A stretch of 57,304 nt of DNA from contig CAJATL010000220.1 in assembly GCA_903944895.1 (NCBI GenBank), positions 1-57,304 of the forward strand, read 5' to 3'. A program made the translations under genes and the position numbers. The notes beneath the pieces are model-generated. The model made no database searches and was not told where the DNA came from. It saw only the letters and a list, made by a program, of their open reading frames with translations. Shown in pieces: positions 1 through 7,358 of the stretch. This DNA comes from an uncultured Bacteroidota bacterium. GTDB lineage: Bacteria; Bacteroidota; Bacteroidia; Bacteroidales; 4484-276. Numbering within the stretch: position 1 is the first letter of the stretch; each line of letters starts with the position of its first letter.

Positions 1-1970
1 CCACCCAGATGTCTTTTTAGCGAAGGATACAAAATTCCCTTTACCAGCGAAGATTTTCCAGAGCCGCTAACGCCGGTAACGGTGGTAAGAATATTTAAAG
101 GAAATCTGGTGTTGATGTTTTTGAGATTATTTTCGCGGCAACCCTGGATTTCGATAAAATCAGTCCATTTTCTTCTCCTTTCGGGAAGTTTAATGGCCAG
201 TTCATAATTAAGGTACTTTGCAGTATAACTATCTTTCGATTTCATTAAATCGGAAAAAGAACCGCTAAAAACAACCTCGCCGCCATGAACCCCGGCCAGA
301 GGGCCAATGTCGATAATCTGGTGAGCCGAACGGATGATATCCTCGTCATGCTCGACCACAATAACTGTATTCTCGAGTTTCTGGAGTCGTTGCAAAACCT
401 TGATCAAACGTTGCGTGTCGCGCGGATGAAGACCAATGCTGGGTTCATCCAGCACGTACATCGAACCCACAAGGCTGCTGCCGAGTGAGGTAGCCAGGTT
501 GATGCGCTGCGATTCGCCACCTGATAAAGTCGAAGATAACCGGTTAAGTGTTAGATAGCCAAGCCCGACATCACACAAAAATGTGAGCCGGTTTAAAATT
601 TCGATGAGAATTCGTTTGGATACCTTTTTCTCATAATCCGAAAGGCTTATTGTTTTAAAAAATTCCATCAGCTCTTCGAGTGGCATCAAAACCAGGTCGC
701 TGATCGATTTTCCTGAAATTTTTACATAATTGGCGTCTTTTCTTAACCTCGTTCCCCGGCAATCGGGGCAAACTGTTTTTCCGCGGTATCGCGAAAGCAT
801 CACCCGGTACTGGATTTTATAGGTCTGTTCTTCAACCTGTCTGAAAAAATCATTGATACCTTCAAAATGCTCATTGCCGGTCCAAAGCAGGTCTTGTTGT
901 TCGCGGCTAAGATTAAAATAAGGTTTGTGTACCGGGAAATCAAATTTATGCGCATTCAGGATAAACAAGTCTTTCCATTGCCCCATTTTCTCGCCCTTCC
1001 ATGGAGCCACTGCCCCCTGATAAACTGACAGGCTTTTGTCGGGGAACACGAGGTCTTCATCAATTCCGATAACACTTCCAAAGCCTTCACACTTTTTGCA
1101 TGCCCCAAAAGGGTTATTAAAACTGAATAGATTAACCGATGGTTCTTCAAAAGTTATCCCGTCGAGTTCGAATTTATTGGAGAAAATTTCGGTAACGACT
1201 TTGTCTTCTTCAAAAACTTCAATCAGACATTCGCCGTCGCCTTCATAAAATGCGGTCTGCACCGAGTCGGCAATTCGAGACTGTTCTTCTCCGTTTTCGT
1301 TTTTTACTACTAACCTGTCGATAACAATTTTGATATTGGAGGTATTGGTAAAATCGGTCAGATTATTCAACGCATCTTCGATTTTCACAACTTCCCTGCC
1401 GATTAAAATTCTTTGGAAACCTTGTTGCATCAATACTGTAAGATGATCTCCCAAAATCCGGCCTGTTTTCAGCTTTAGCGGACAAGTAATCAAAACCCTT
1501 GTTTCCTGCGGCAACGATAAAACAAAATTTACAACGTCTGACACCGAATGCCGCTTTACCAGATTTCCTGAAACCGGTGAAAATGTGCTTCCAATTCTTG
1601 CAAAAAGCAGTTTTAGATACTCGTAAATTTCCGTTGATGTTCCAACAGTTGAACGCGGATTTCGTGAATTAACCTTTTGCTCGATAGCGATGGCAGGAGA
1701 AATCCCCTTAATGTAATCGACTTCTGGTTTTTGCATCCGGCCAAGGAATTGCCGGGCATACGAACTGAGGCTTTCAACATACCGCCTTTGCCCGTCGGCG
1801 TAAAGGGTGTCAAAAGCTAATGACGATTTGCCGGAGCCCGATAAACCAGTGATAACTACAAGTTTATTACGCTCGATGGCAACATCAATGTTTTTCAGAT
1901 TATGTACCCTGGCACCTTTGATCAGGATAAACTTTTTATGATCTAATGTATTAAAATCAACTTCGGACAT
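1..1970 (-). CDS. uvrA: UvrA, excinuclease ABC subunit A (partial, C-terminus beyond left edge)
   Basis: This is the damage-recognition ATPase of nucleotide excision repair, which loads UvrB at lesions. Reading the minus strand from the ATG at 1968-1970 gives about 656 uninterrupted residues that run off the left edge, out of a usual length near 940. The first Walker A (GLSGSGKS) lies at residues 42-49. It is followed by the UvrA-typical [14 protein letters not shown] stretch, the [14 protein letters not shown] zinc-binding region, a second CPDC site and the ABC signature LSGGESQR with the downstream DEPSIGLHP Walker B. A second Walker A (GVSGSGKSS) sits close to the edge. A TAnnTTTG element on the minus strand (2044-2051) suggests its own promoter, divergent from the sigma factor gene. 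I see no frameshift, and the family assignment is secure. Confidence 0.97.
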   Translation of the reverse strand, partial: MSEVDFNTLDHKKFILIKGARVHNLKNIDVAIERNKLVVITGLSGSGKSSLAFDTLYADGQRRYVESLSSYARQFLGRMQKPEVDYIKGISPAIAIEQKVNSRNPRSTVGTSTEIYEYLKLLFARIGSTFSPVSGNLVKRHSVSDVVNFVLSLPQETRVLITCPLKLKTGRILGDHLTVLMQQGFQRILIGREVVKIEDALNNLTDFTNTSNIKIVIDRLVVKNENGEEQSRIADSVQTAFYEGDGECLIEVFEEDKVVTEIFSNKFELDGITFEEPSVNLFSFNNPFGACKKCEGFGSVIGIDEDLVFPDKSLSVYQGAVAPWKGEKMGQWKDLFILNAHKFDFPVHKPYFNLSREQQDLLWTGNEHFEGINDFFRQVEEQTYKIQYRVMLSRYRGKTVCPDCRGTRLRKDANYVKISGKSISDLVLMPLEELMEFFKTISLSDYEKKVSKRILIEILNRLTFLCDVGLGYLTLNRLSSTLSGGESQRINLATSLGSSLVGSMYVLDEPSIGLHPRDTQRLIKVLQRLQKLENTVIVVEHDEDIIRSAHQIIDIGPLAGVHGGEVVFSGSFSDLMKSKDSYTAKYLNYELAIKLPERRRKWTDFIEIQGCRENNLKNINTRFPLNILTTVTGVSGSGKSSLVKGILYPSLKRHLG

Positions 1971-2043
1971 TTGAAATTTTCTTCCGGGTTTCTGGTATGT
2001 TTTTTGCGAATTTTTCCGGAAATTTTTCCGGCGAGCATGGTGG

Positions 2044-2051
2044 CAAAAGTA
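2044..2051 (-). promoter_or_regulatory. -7 element of uvrA promoter
   Basis: The minus strand reads TACTTTTG, matching the Bacteroidota TAnnTTTG element, 74 bases upstream of the uvrA start. No clear -33 TTG is visible. It lies back to back with the sigma factor promoter. Confidence 0.5.
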
Positions 2052-2059
2052 AAATTAAA

Positions 2060-2090
2060 TTTGGTGATAATAATTTAATGTTTATATTTG
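2060..2090 (+). promoter_or_regulatory. Promoter of sigma factor gene
   Basis: TTTG at 2060-2063 and TATATTTG at 2083-2090 are separated by 19 bases. This matches the Bacteroidota housekeeping promoter (TTTG, a 17-23 base spacer, TAnnTTTG). It implies a leader of about 100 bases before the ATG at 2204. Confidence 0.65.
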
Positions 2091-2203
2091 CCGTCGAAAG
2101 TTGCCTAATCAACTATCATTCACATCATTCTAAAATTAAAATACGGAGGACTGATATCGGTTAAACTTTACTCTTTGTAATGAACTTAAGAAAGGAGAAT
2201 ATT

Positions 2204-2791
2204 ATGAAATCTCAATTGCCTTCAGACAAGGAGTTGATCGGTCAGTATTTACAGGGCAACCAGGCTAGCCTCGAACACTTGATTCACCGTCATCAAAACA
2301 GGGTTTTTGCTTACATTTTAATGGTAGTTAAAGATAAGCAACTTGCCGATGACATTTTCCAGGATACATTTATCAAAGTTATTAACACCATCCGTTCAGG
2401 AGCTTACAAGGAAGAAGGTAAGTTTATCCAGTGGGTGATGCGAATTGCTCACAATCTGATTATCGACTATTTCCGGAAATCGAAACGCATTCCGGTTGTT
2501 GATAATGATAACAGCGATTTTGATATTTTCGACACTATCCGTTTCACTGATCCTTCTATCGAAGACCAGATGATTACAGATCAGATTCACGATGATGTTC
2601 GAAAACTCATCGAGTTACTCCCCCCTGAGCAAAAAGAGGTCCTTTTTATGAGGCATTATTCCGAAATGAGCTTTAAAGACATTGCCGAACAAACCAATGT
2701 CAGTATTAATACGGCTTTGGGAAGAATGCGCTATGCGCTGATTAACCTCCGCAAACTCATCAAAGAAAAAAACGTTATTCTTACCAAATAA
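2204..2791 (+). CDS. RNA polymerase sigma-70 family (ECF-like) sigma factor
   Basis: This alternative sigma factor of about 195 residues contains region 2 (the DDIFQDTFIKVI core-binding helix, then WVMRIAHNLIIDYFR for -10 recognition). Region 4 follows (LPPEQKEVLFMRHY, then SFKDIAEQTNVSINTALGRMRYAL as the helix-turn-helix). There is no region 1 or 3, as in ECF sigma factors. I chose the ATG at 2204 because AAAGGAG lies 6 bases upstream at 2191-2197; an in-frame ATG at 2180 would add 8 residues. The gene shares a unit with the 90-residue ORF downstream, and a strong hairpin terminator follows that ORF. The regulon is unknown. No classical zinc-binding anti-sigma gene is adjacent. Confidence 0.93.
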   Translation: MKSQLPSDKELIGQYLQGNQASLEHLIHRHQNRVFAYILMVVKDKQLADDIFQDTFIKVINTIRSGAYKEEGKFIQWVMRIAHNLIIDYFRKSKRIPVVDNDNSDFDIFDTIRFTDPSIEDQMITDQIHDDVRKLIELLPPEQKEVLFMRHYSEMSFKDIAEQTNVSINTALGRMRYALINLRKLIKEKNVILTK

Positions 2792-2876
2792 CGGGTTCCC
2801 AAAATTTCCGGCATGTGAAATAAAAGCAAATCATGTTGCGTTTGCTTGCTTGTAAATCAAATTAATAATTTACAAA

Positions 2877-3149
2877 ATGCCTATGCAACATTTCAATACG
2901 CTTAACGATCTGATCCTGTTTGCTTACAGTGAGTCCGTTGATCCTAAGGCTAATGACTACTACAAAGTAATCAATGCCAATCAAAAACTATCATCCGAGT
3001 TTAAGGCAATTCTTAAAGTTAAAAATTACTTAAGCATTTTGAAAGTTGGACCAAGCGAATCGGTGATCAAAAACATTATGAATTACTCAAAAGCATTATC
3101 TGTGGGCAGAACGAAAAGTGCAGGTGAATTTAGTTTGATGCTTAACTAA
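2877..3149 (+). CDS. Small protein downstream of sigma factor, possible partner or anti-sigma-like
   Basis: This is a 90-residue soluble protein with no signal peptide, no membrane segment and no cysteine. It is predominantly helical, with the pattern NDLILFAYSES near the N-terminus and a second helical block around residues 35-75. The layout (short helical protein directly behind an ECF-like sigma gene, 85 bases apart, before one shared terminator) recalls the N-terminal sigma-binding part of ZAS anti-sigma factors without the zinc ligands. That comparison is my inference from position and helical pattern and not a recognised domain. An ATG at 2883 is an equally possible start. Confidence 0.7.
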   Translation: MPMQHFNTLNDLILFAYSESVDPKANDYYKVINANQKLSSEFKAILKVKNYLSILKVGPSESVIKNIMNYSKALSVGRTKSAGEFSLMLN

Positions 3150-3180
3150 GTCCCGGACTTCGGGTGAGTAAAAAATTGAA

Positions 3181-3207
3181 AGCCACTCATGATTGAGTGG
3201 CTTTTTT
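3181..3207 (+). terminator. Rho-independent terminator after sigma factor unit
   Basis: There is a perfect 9-base stem (AGCCACTCA / TGAGTGGCT) with a 4-base loop, followed by six T. It ends the sigma factor/small protein unit and overlaps the longest reading frame of the next gene, which argues against that gene's upstream ATG. Confidence 0.85.
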
Positions 3208-3224
3208 ACATTAAAAAATTAACA

Positions 3225-3896
3225 GTGACAAAAGCTGAAAGATACAAGTTGTTTGTAGGATATTTCTCGGTAAACCAGCCTGATGCCGAAACCGAACTGG
3301 TTTTTACTGAACCCTATGAACTATTGGTGGCAGTAATCCTCTCGGCGCAATGCACCGACAAAAGGGTAAATCTGATTACCCCTCATTTTTTTGAAAAGTT
3401 TCCCGATGTTAAATCGTTGGCCAATTCAACGGAATCCGAAGTTTTCGAAATCATCAAAAGCTGCTCTTATCCCAATAATAAAAGCAAACACCTCGTAGGT
3501 ATGGCAAAAATGCTTTTTAATGATTTTGAAAGTATTGTGCCTGCTGATTTGGATGAGTTGCAAAAATTGCCCGGAGTAGGGCGGAAGACCGCAAATGTAA
3601 TATTGTCGGTAATGTTCTCAAAACCTGCCATGGCGGTTGATACGCATGTTTTCAGGGTTTCAAAAAGATTAGGCCTGACAACGAATTCAAAAACTCCTTT
3701 TGACACCGAAAAGCAATTGGTGAAAAACATTCCCCAGAAGCATATTTCGCAGGCACATCATTGGCTTATTTTACATGGAAGATATGTTTGCCAGGCACGG
3801 AAACCTAAATGCGAAACCTGCACCATCAGCCATTTCTGCAAGTACTACGAAAGCAAGGTGCTAAAGGAAAAGTTGCCGATTCATAATATTTCTTAA
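3225..3896 (+). CDS. nth: Endonuclease III
   Basis: This is a base-excision repair DNA glycosylase/AP lyase for oxidised pyrimidines. With the GTG at 3225 as start it has 223 residues. The helix-hairpin-helix is ELQKLPGVGRKTANVIL (about 111-127) with the catalytic lysine at 121, and the catalytic aspartate is in AVDTHVFR (139). The C-terminal 4Fe-4S cluster has cysteines at 189, 196, 199 and 205, spaced C-x6-C-x2-C-x5-C as in the E. coli enzyme. The frame also contains an ATG at 3189, but that codon lies inside the upstream terminator hairpin, so the GTG is preferred. bcp and recA follow on the same strand. Confidence 0.95.
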   Translation: MTKAERYKLFVGYFSVNQPDAETELVFTEPYELLVAVILSAQCTDKRVNLITPHFFEKFPDVKSLANSTESEVFEIIKSCSYPNNKSKHLVGMAKMLFNDFESIVPADLDELQKLPGVGRKTANVILSVMFSKPAMAVDTHVFRVSKRLGLTTNSKTPFDTEKQLVKNIPQKHISQAHHWLILHGRYVCQARKPKCETCTISHFCKYYESKVLKEKLPIHNIS

Positions 3897-3924
3897 ATTG
3901 AAAACCAGTAAAATTCAATTTGGC

Positions 3925-3932
3925 TACATTTG
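3925..3932 (+). promoter_or_regulatory. -7 element before bcp
   Basis: TACATTTG fits TAnnTTTG and lies 24 bases before the bcp ATG. A convincing -33 element is not visible. Confidence 0.4.
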
Positions 3933-3956
3933 TAAACTAACCAAAAAAAATTAATC

Positions 3957-4421
3957 ATGTCATTTTTAAAAATAGGCGATCAGGCACCTGATTTTGTTAC
4001 CATTGACCAGGATGGCAATGAGCTGAAATTAAGCGATTTCAAAGGAAGTAAAGTAATCCTTTATTTTTACCCCAAAGCTGATACACCCGGATGTACCGCT
4101 GAATCATGCAACTTAAGAGATAATTATAACGATTTAATAGGCAAAGGGTATAAGATTATCGGCGTAAGCGCAGATAATCAGCAAAAACAAAAGAAATTTG
4201 CCGAAAAGTATGAGTTACCATTTGCTTTAATTCCGGATGTTGATAAAACCATTTTAAAGGCTTTTGGAACCTGGGGAATGAAGAAAATGTACGGAAAAGA
4301 CTACGAAGGGATTTTGCGTACAACTTACATTATTGATGAGTTAGGAAAGATTGAGAAAATTTTCGAAAAAGTTGAAACCAAAAACCATGCAGCGCAGATT
4401 TTGAAAGCAATGCAGGGATAA
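3957..4421 (+). CDS. bcp: Thioredoxin-dependent peroxiredoxin (Bcp/PrxQ type)
   Basis: This 154-residue cytosolic enzyme reduces peroxides with electrons from thioredoxin. The peroxidatic cysteine is in FYPKADTPGCT (Cys46), and the resolving cysteine lies five residues later (Cys51, AESC), the spacing typical of PrxQ/Bcp. The AhpC/TSA fold is full length, with no signal peptide. It sits 22 bases upstream of recA and may be co-transcribed with it, which would group oxidative and DNA damage functions with nth. Confidence 0.95.
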   Translation: MSFLKIGDQAPDFVTIDQDGNELKLSDFKGSKVILYFYPKADTPGCTAESCNLRDNYNDLIGKGYKIIGVSADNQQKQKKFAEKYELPFALIPDVDKTILKAFGTWGMKKMYGKDYEGILRTTYIIDELGKIEKIFEKVETKNHAAQILKAMQG

Positions 4422-4443
4422 TTTAAAATAAAAACCAAAAATT

Positions 4444-5469
4444 ATGGCTAAAGAAGTACAAAATCCCGCTGACAAAATCCGGGCTGAAAAATTGTTGGCA
4501 CTGGAAAGGACGTTAGGAAACATTGAAAAAAATTATGGCAAAGGTGCAATCATGAAACTTGGTGATTCGCCTGTTGAAAATATTCCCTCTTTTTCATCCG
4601 GTTCAATCGGGCTGGATGCTGCCCTGGGAATTGGCGGTCTGCCACGTGGCCGGGTCATCGAAATTTATGGACCTGAATCATCCGGGAAAACAACCCTTGC
4701 AATTCATGCCATAGCCGAAGCTCAAAAACTCGGCGGTATCGCTGCTTTTATTGATGCTGAGCATGCCTTTGATCGTTTTTATGCTCAAAAACTTGGTGTT
4801 GACATTCAAAATCTTTTAGTGTCGCAGCCCGATAATGGAGAGCAGGCACTCGAGATTACCGATAACCTTATCAGATCAGGCGCAATTGATATTATTGTAA
4901 TCGACTCGGTTGCTGCTTTGACACCAAAGAGCGAAATCGAAGGCGAAATGGGCGATTCAAAAATGGGCTTGCAGGCCCGGTTGATGTCGCAAGCATTAAG
5001 AAAACTAACCGGAACCATCAGCAAAACAGGGGCGTGCTGTATTTTTATCAATCAGTTGAGAGAGAAAATCGGTGTTGTTTTTGGCAATCCCGAAACCACC
5101 ACCGGTGGAAATGCACTTAAATTTTATGCCTCCGTTCGCCTTGATATCCGGCGCATCGGTCAGATTAAAGATGGCGAAAATATGAGTGGAAACCGGGTTC
5201 GGGTTAAGGTTGTGAAAAATAAAGTTGCACCACCTTTCAAAAGTGCCGAATTTGACCTGATGTATGGAGAAGGAATTTCAAGGCTGGGAGAAATCATCGA
5301 CCTTGGCGTTGATTTTGAAATCATCAAGAAAAGTGGCTCATGGTTTAGTTATGGAGATACCAAATTGGGGCAAGGCCGCGAAGGAGTTAAAAACTTACTT
5401 GCCGACAATCCCGAATTAGCTGAAGAACTGGAATTGAAAATCAGGGAGCTTTTAAAATCAAAGGTTTAA
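4444..5469 (+). CDS. recA: RecA recombinase
   Basis: This is the homologous recombination and SOS ATPase, full length at 341 residues. The Walker [10 protein letters not shown] is at 76-84, followed by the DAEHAFD strand, the Walker B region [15 protein letters not shown], the L1/L2 DNA-binding loop regions including [14 protein letters not shown], and the C-terminal KLGQGREG region. It follows bcp on the same strand and is closed by a hairpin terminator. I see no obvious LexA-type operator directly upstream, since the bcp gene is only 22 bases away. Confidence 0.98.
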   Translation: MAKEVQNPADKIRAEKLLALERTLGNIEKNYGKGAIMKLGDSPVENIPSFSSGSIGLDAALGIGGLPRGRVIEIYGPESSGKTTLAIHAIAEAQKLGGIAAFIDAEHAFDRFYAQKLGVDIQNLLVSQPDNGEQALEITDNLIRSGAIDIIVIDSVAALTPKSEIEGEMGDSKMGLQARLMSQALRKLTGTISKTGACCIFINQLREKIGVVFGNPETTTGGNALKFYASVRLDIRRIGQIKDGENMSGNRVRVKVVKNKVAPPFKSAEFDLMYGEGISRLGEIIDLGVDFEIIKKSGSWFSYGDTKLGQGREGVKNLLADNPELAEELELKIRELLKSKV

Positions 5470-5510
5470 GGATTGATGATTTCAGATTTCAGATTTTTGA
5501 ATAACCAAAG

Positions 5511-5549
5511 AACCTAATCTGCATTAATCAGCCGGTTAGGTTTTTTATT
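5511..5549 (+). terminator. Terminator after recA
   Basis: AACCTAA (5511-5517) pairs with TTAGGTT (5536-5542), with an extra CTG/CAG pairing inside, and runs into a T-rich tract. It resembles the AACCT...AGGTT palindromes elsewhere in the window. Confidence 0.7.
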
Positions 5550-5634
5550 TTATCTGAGGATTAATCAAAATTGATTTTATCCTGAAACGTTAAGTAATCC
5601 GGCAAAGTCCGGAAATTTTAATTTGTTACTTTTT

Positions 5635-6660
5635 ATGAAAAGATTTTTATCACTGACATTATTCATCACCGGCATTTGGCTGATAGTTTCCTGTTCCGGA
5701 CCATCTGACAAACTGCTGGACAAACAGGTGGATGCCAGCATCGAACAGGGTAATTCTGAACTTGAATTGCTCAATCAGAAAATACTCGATAACAACAATG
5801 ATGACAAACTCTTTATCGAAAGAGCTGAATATTATCTGGCTCATCAGCAGGCTGATAGTGCTTTACGCGATATTTTCATCGCTATCGACATTAACAATGA
5901 CGAACCTGCGCATTTTGTTTTAATGAGTGATGCCTATCTTGTTTTGGGTAATCCTGATAAATGTAAGGAGTCGCTCGATAAAGCTTTAGCTATCGATGCC
6001 TCAAACAAAGAAACCAGGCTCAAGCTGGCGATGCTTTATCTTTACATGAGGGAATATGATGAATCTGCCAGGGTGGCAACCCAATTGATCAAGGATGATA
6101 ATATCAACCCGGAAGCTTACTTTATCAGAGGCTATGGCCAGATGGAAAAAGGTGATACTCTTGCTGCAATCAGCGATTTTAAAGCCGCCGCCGACCAGGA
6201 TCAGGAATATTATGACGCTTATTTGCAACTGGGGATAATTTTCTCAGCAAAACATCATCCACTTACTGTGGAATACCTGAATAGTGCAATCAAAATCAGG
6301 CCTAATACCATTCAGCCATATTATCAGTTAGCCTTGTTTTTCCAGGAAAATGAGCAAATCCAAAAAGCCATTACAACCTACCAGGCCATTATCGGGATCG
6401 AGCCGGACTTCGTTTTTGCCTATTACAATCTTGGATACATAAATCTTGTTTACCTCAGGGATTTCGACAAAGCCATCGAATATTTTACAAAAGTTGTTGA
6501 AATTGATCCCGGTTATGCCGAAGCCTGGTACAACCGTGGCTGGAGTTACGAATTAGCCGGAAATGCTGGCCTGGCAAGGAAGGATTATGAGAAAACACTC
6601 GAAATTAAAACGAATTTTCAGCTTGCAGTCGATGGTCTCAACCGCCTTGACAATCAGTGA
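5635..6660 (+). CDS. TPR-repeat lipoprotein
   Basis: This protein of about 341 residues has a lipoprotein signal peptide (MKRFLSLTLFITGIWLIVSC, with the lipid-carrying Cys in the VSCSG lipobox). It is followed by a solenoid of about eight tetratricopeptide repeats with the usual alternation (for example AYYNLGYINL, AWYNRGWSYELAGN). The start is the ATG at 5635; the frame reaches a TTG at 5623 but the ATG gives a standard signal peptide. TPR lipoproteins act as scaffolds in the cell envelope; no specific partner can be named from sequence. It is convergent with the HPt-like gene, 11 bases away. Confidence 0.88.
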   Translation: MKRFLSLTLFITGIWLIVSCSGPSDKLLDKQVDASIEQGNSELELLNQKILDNNNDDKLFIERAEYYLAHQQADSALRDIFIAIDINNDEPAHFVLMSDAYLVLGNPDKCKESLDKALAIDASNKETRLKLAMLYLYMREYDESARVATQLIKDDNINPEAYFIRGYGQMEKGDTLAAISDFKAAADQDQEYYDAYLQLGIIFSAKHHPLTVEYLNSAIKIRPNTIQPYYQLALFFQENEQIQKAITTYQAIIGIEPDFVFAYYNLGYINLVYLRDFDKAIEYFTKVVEIDPGYAEAWYNRGWSYELAGNAGLARKDYEKTLEIKTNFQLAVDGLNRLDNQ

Positions 6661-6671
6661 TTGTTCTGAAT

Positions 6672-7067
6672 TCAAAAATTTTTTGTGTAATGTTCGATTT
6701 CTGCAAAAGTATCATGGCACTTCAGCTTAAAGTACTGTAATAACTGGTCGAATTTCATTTCACTGGCATAAATTCTCTTCATTTCAGGGTCTTCAATATT
6801 TTTACCTTTAAAGCCTTTGTCTTCAAAATCCTGAAGCATTAGACCAAATTCACTCTTTTTTTCGACAAAATAATTTAGATTACTTTTTAAAGGATGGACC
6901 GATTCTTTGATCCCGATAAAGTTATTATTTTTTATGGCTTCTTCAAGTACAACAATTTCCGTGCTGTAAAAATCTTTTAGCATACTAAAGATAGTGACAA
7001 CCATTTCATCACCGCCCAATTCAGCAAATAATTCTTTAATGAGTGAAGGACTTATTAGTTTGTACAT
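6672..7067 (-). CDS. HPt-domain-like phosphotransfer protein
   Basis: This is a small all-helical protein of 131 residues from the ATG at 7065-7067. The stretch IKESVHPLKSNLNYF (about 53-67) matches the histidine phosphotransfer motif (His, two residues, then Lys and a small residue), with His58 as the likely phospho-acceptor. No kinase or receiver domain is fused to it and none is adjacent, so a partner must lie elsewhere. The frame extends to a GTG at 7127, but that extension is hydrophobic and overlaps a TAnnTTTG element on the minus strand (7090-7097). The domain call is moderate: the motif is good, but HPt folds are poorly conserved in sequence. Confidence 0.7.
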   Translation of the reverse strand: MYKLISPSLIKELFAELGGDEMVVTIFSMLKDFYSTEIVVLEEAIKNNNFIGIKESVHPLKSNLNYFVEKKSEFGLMLQDFEDKGFKGKNIEDPEMKRIYASEMKFDQLLQYFKLKCHDTFAEIEHYTKNF

Positions 7068-7176
7068 ATTTCCCAATTTATTTTGGAAACAAAAATAGAA
7101 AAAATTACACGACAGCAGTATTAACACAAAGAAAAATATCAGGTAAATTTTCTGGTCGGAAAGATTTGCAATTCAG

Positions 7177-7347
7177 TTAACATTTGTGTTTTTGCCGGCT
7201 TTTTAATTCAGCAGCTTTACACCCACTTTTTGCTGCAAAGCATGATCCACAATGGCTGGCGGGCTTCTTAAAAAAGTGAATCCCCTTGCTGATTAAAAGA
7301 AAAACAACAAAAAGTAATATCGAATATGTGAGAATTTCCTGAAACAT
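7177..7347 (-). CDS. FeoB-associated Cys-rich membrane peptide
   Basis: This 56-residue peptide was read directly on the minus strand: ATG at 7345-7347, stop at 7177-7179. It has an N-terminal membrane segment (YSILLFVVFLLIS), a basic/aromatic stretch, then C-x2-C-x6-C (HCGSC...GC) and a final Cys. It lies 11 bases after feoB, the usual position of the small FeoB-associated Cys-rich proteins in Bacteroidota (an analogue of FeoC by position only). A role in ferrous iron handling or in assembling the transporter is inferred from this linkage; the biochemical function is not established. Confidence 0.85.
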   Translation of the reverse strand: MFQEILTYSILLFVVFLLISKGIHFFKKPASHCGSCFAAKSGCKAAELKSRQKHKC

Positions 7348-7358
7348 TCCTTTAAAAT

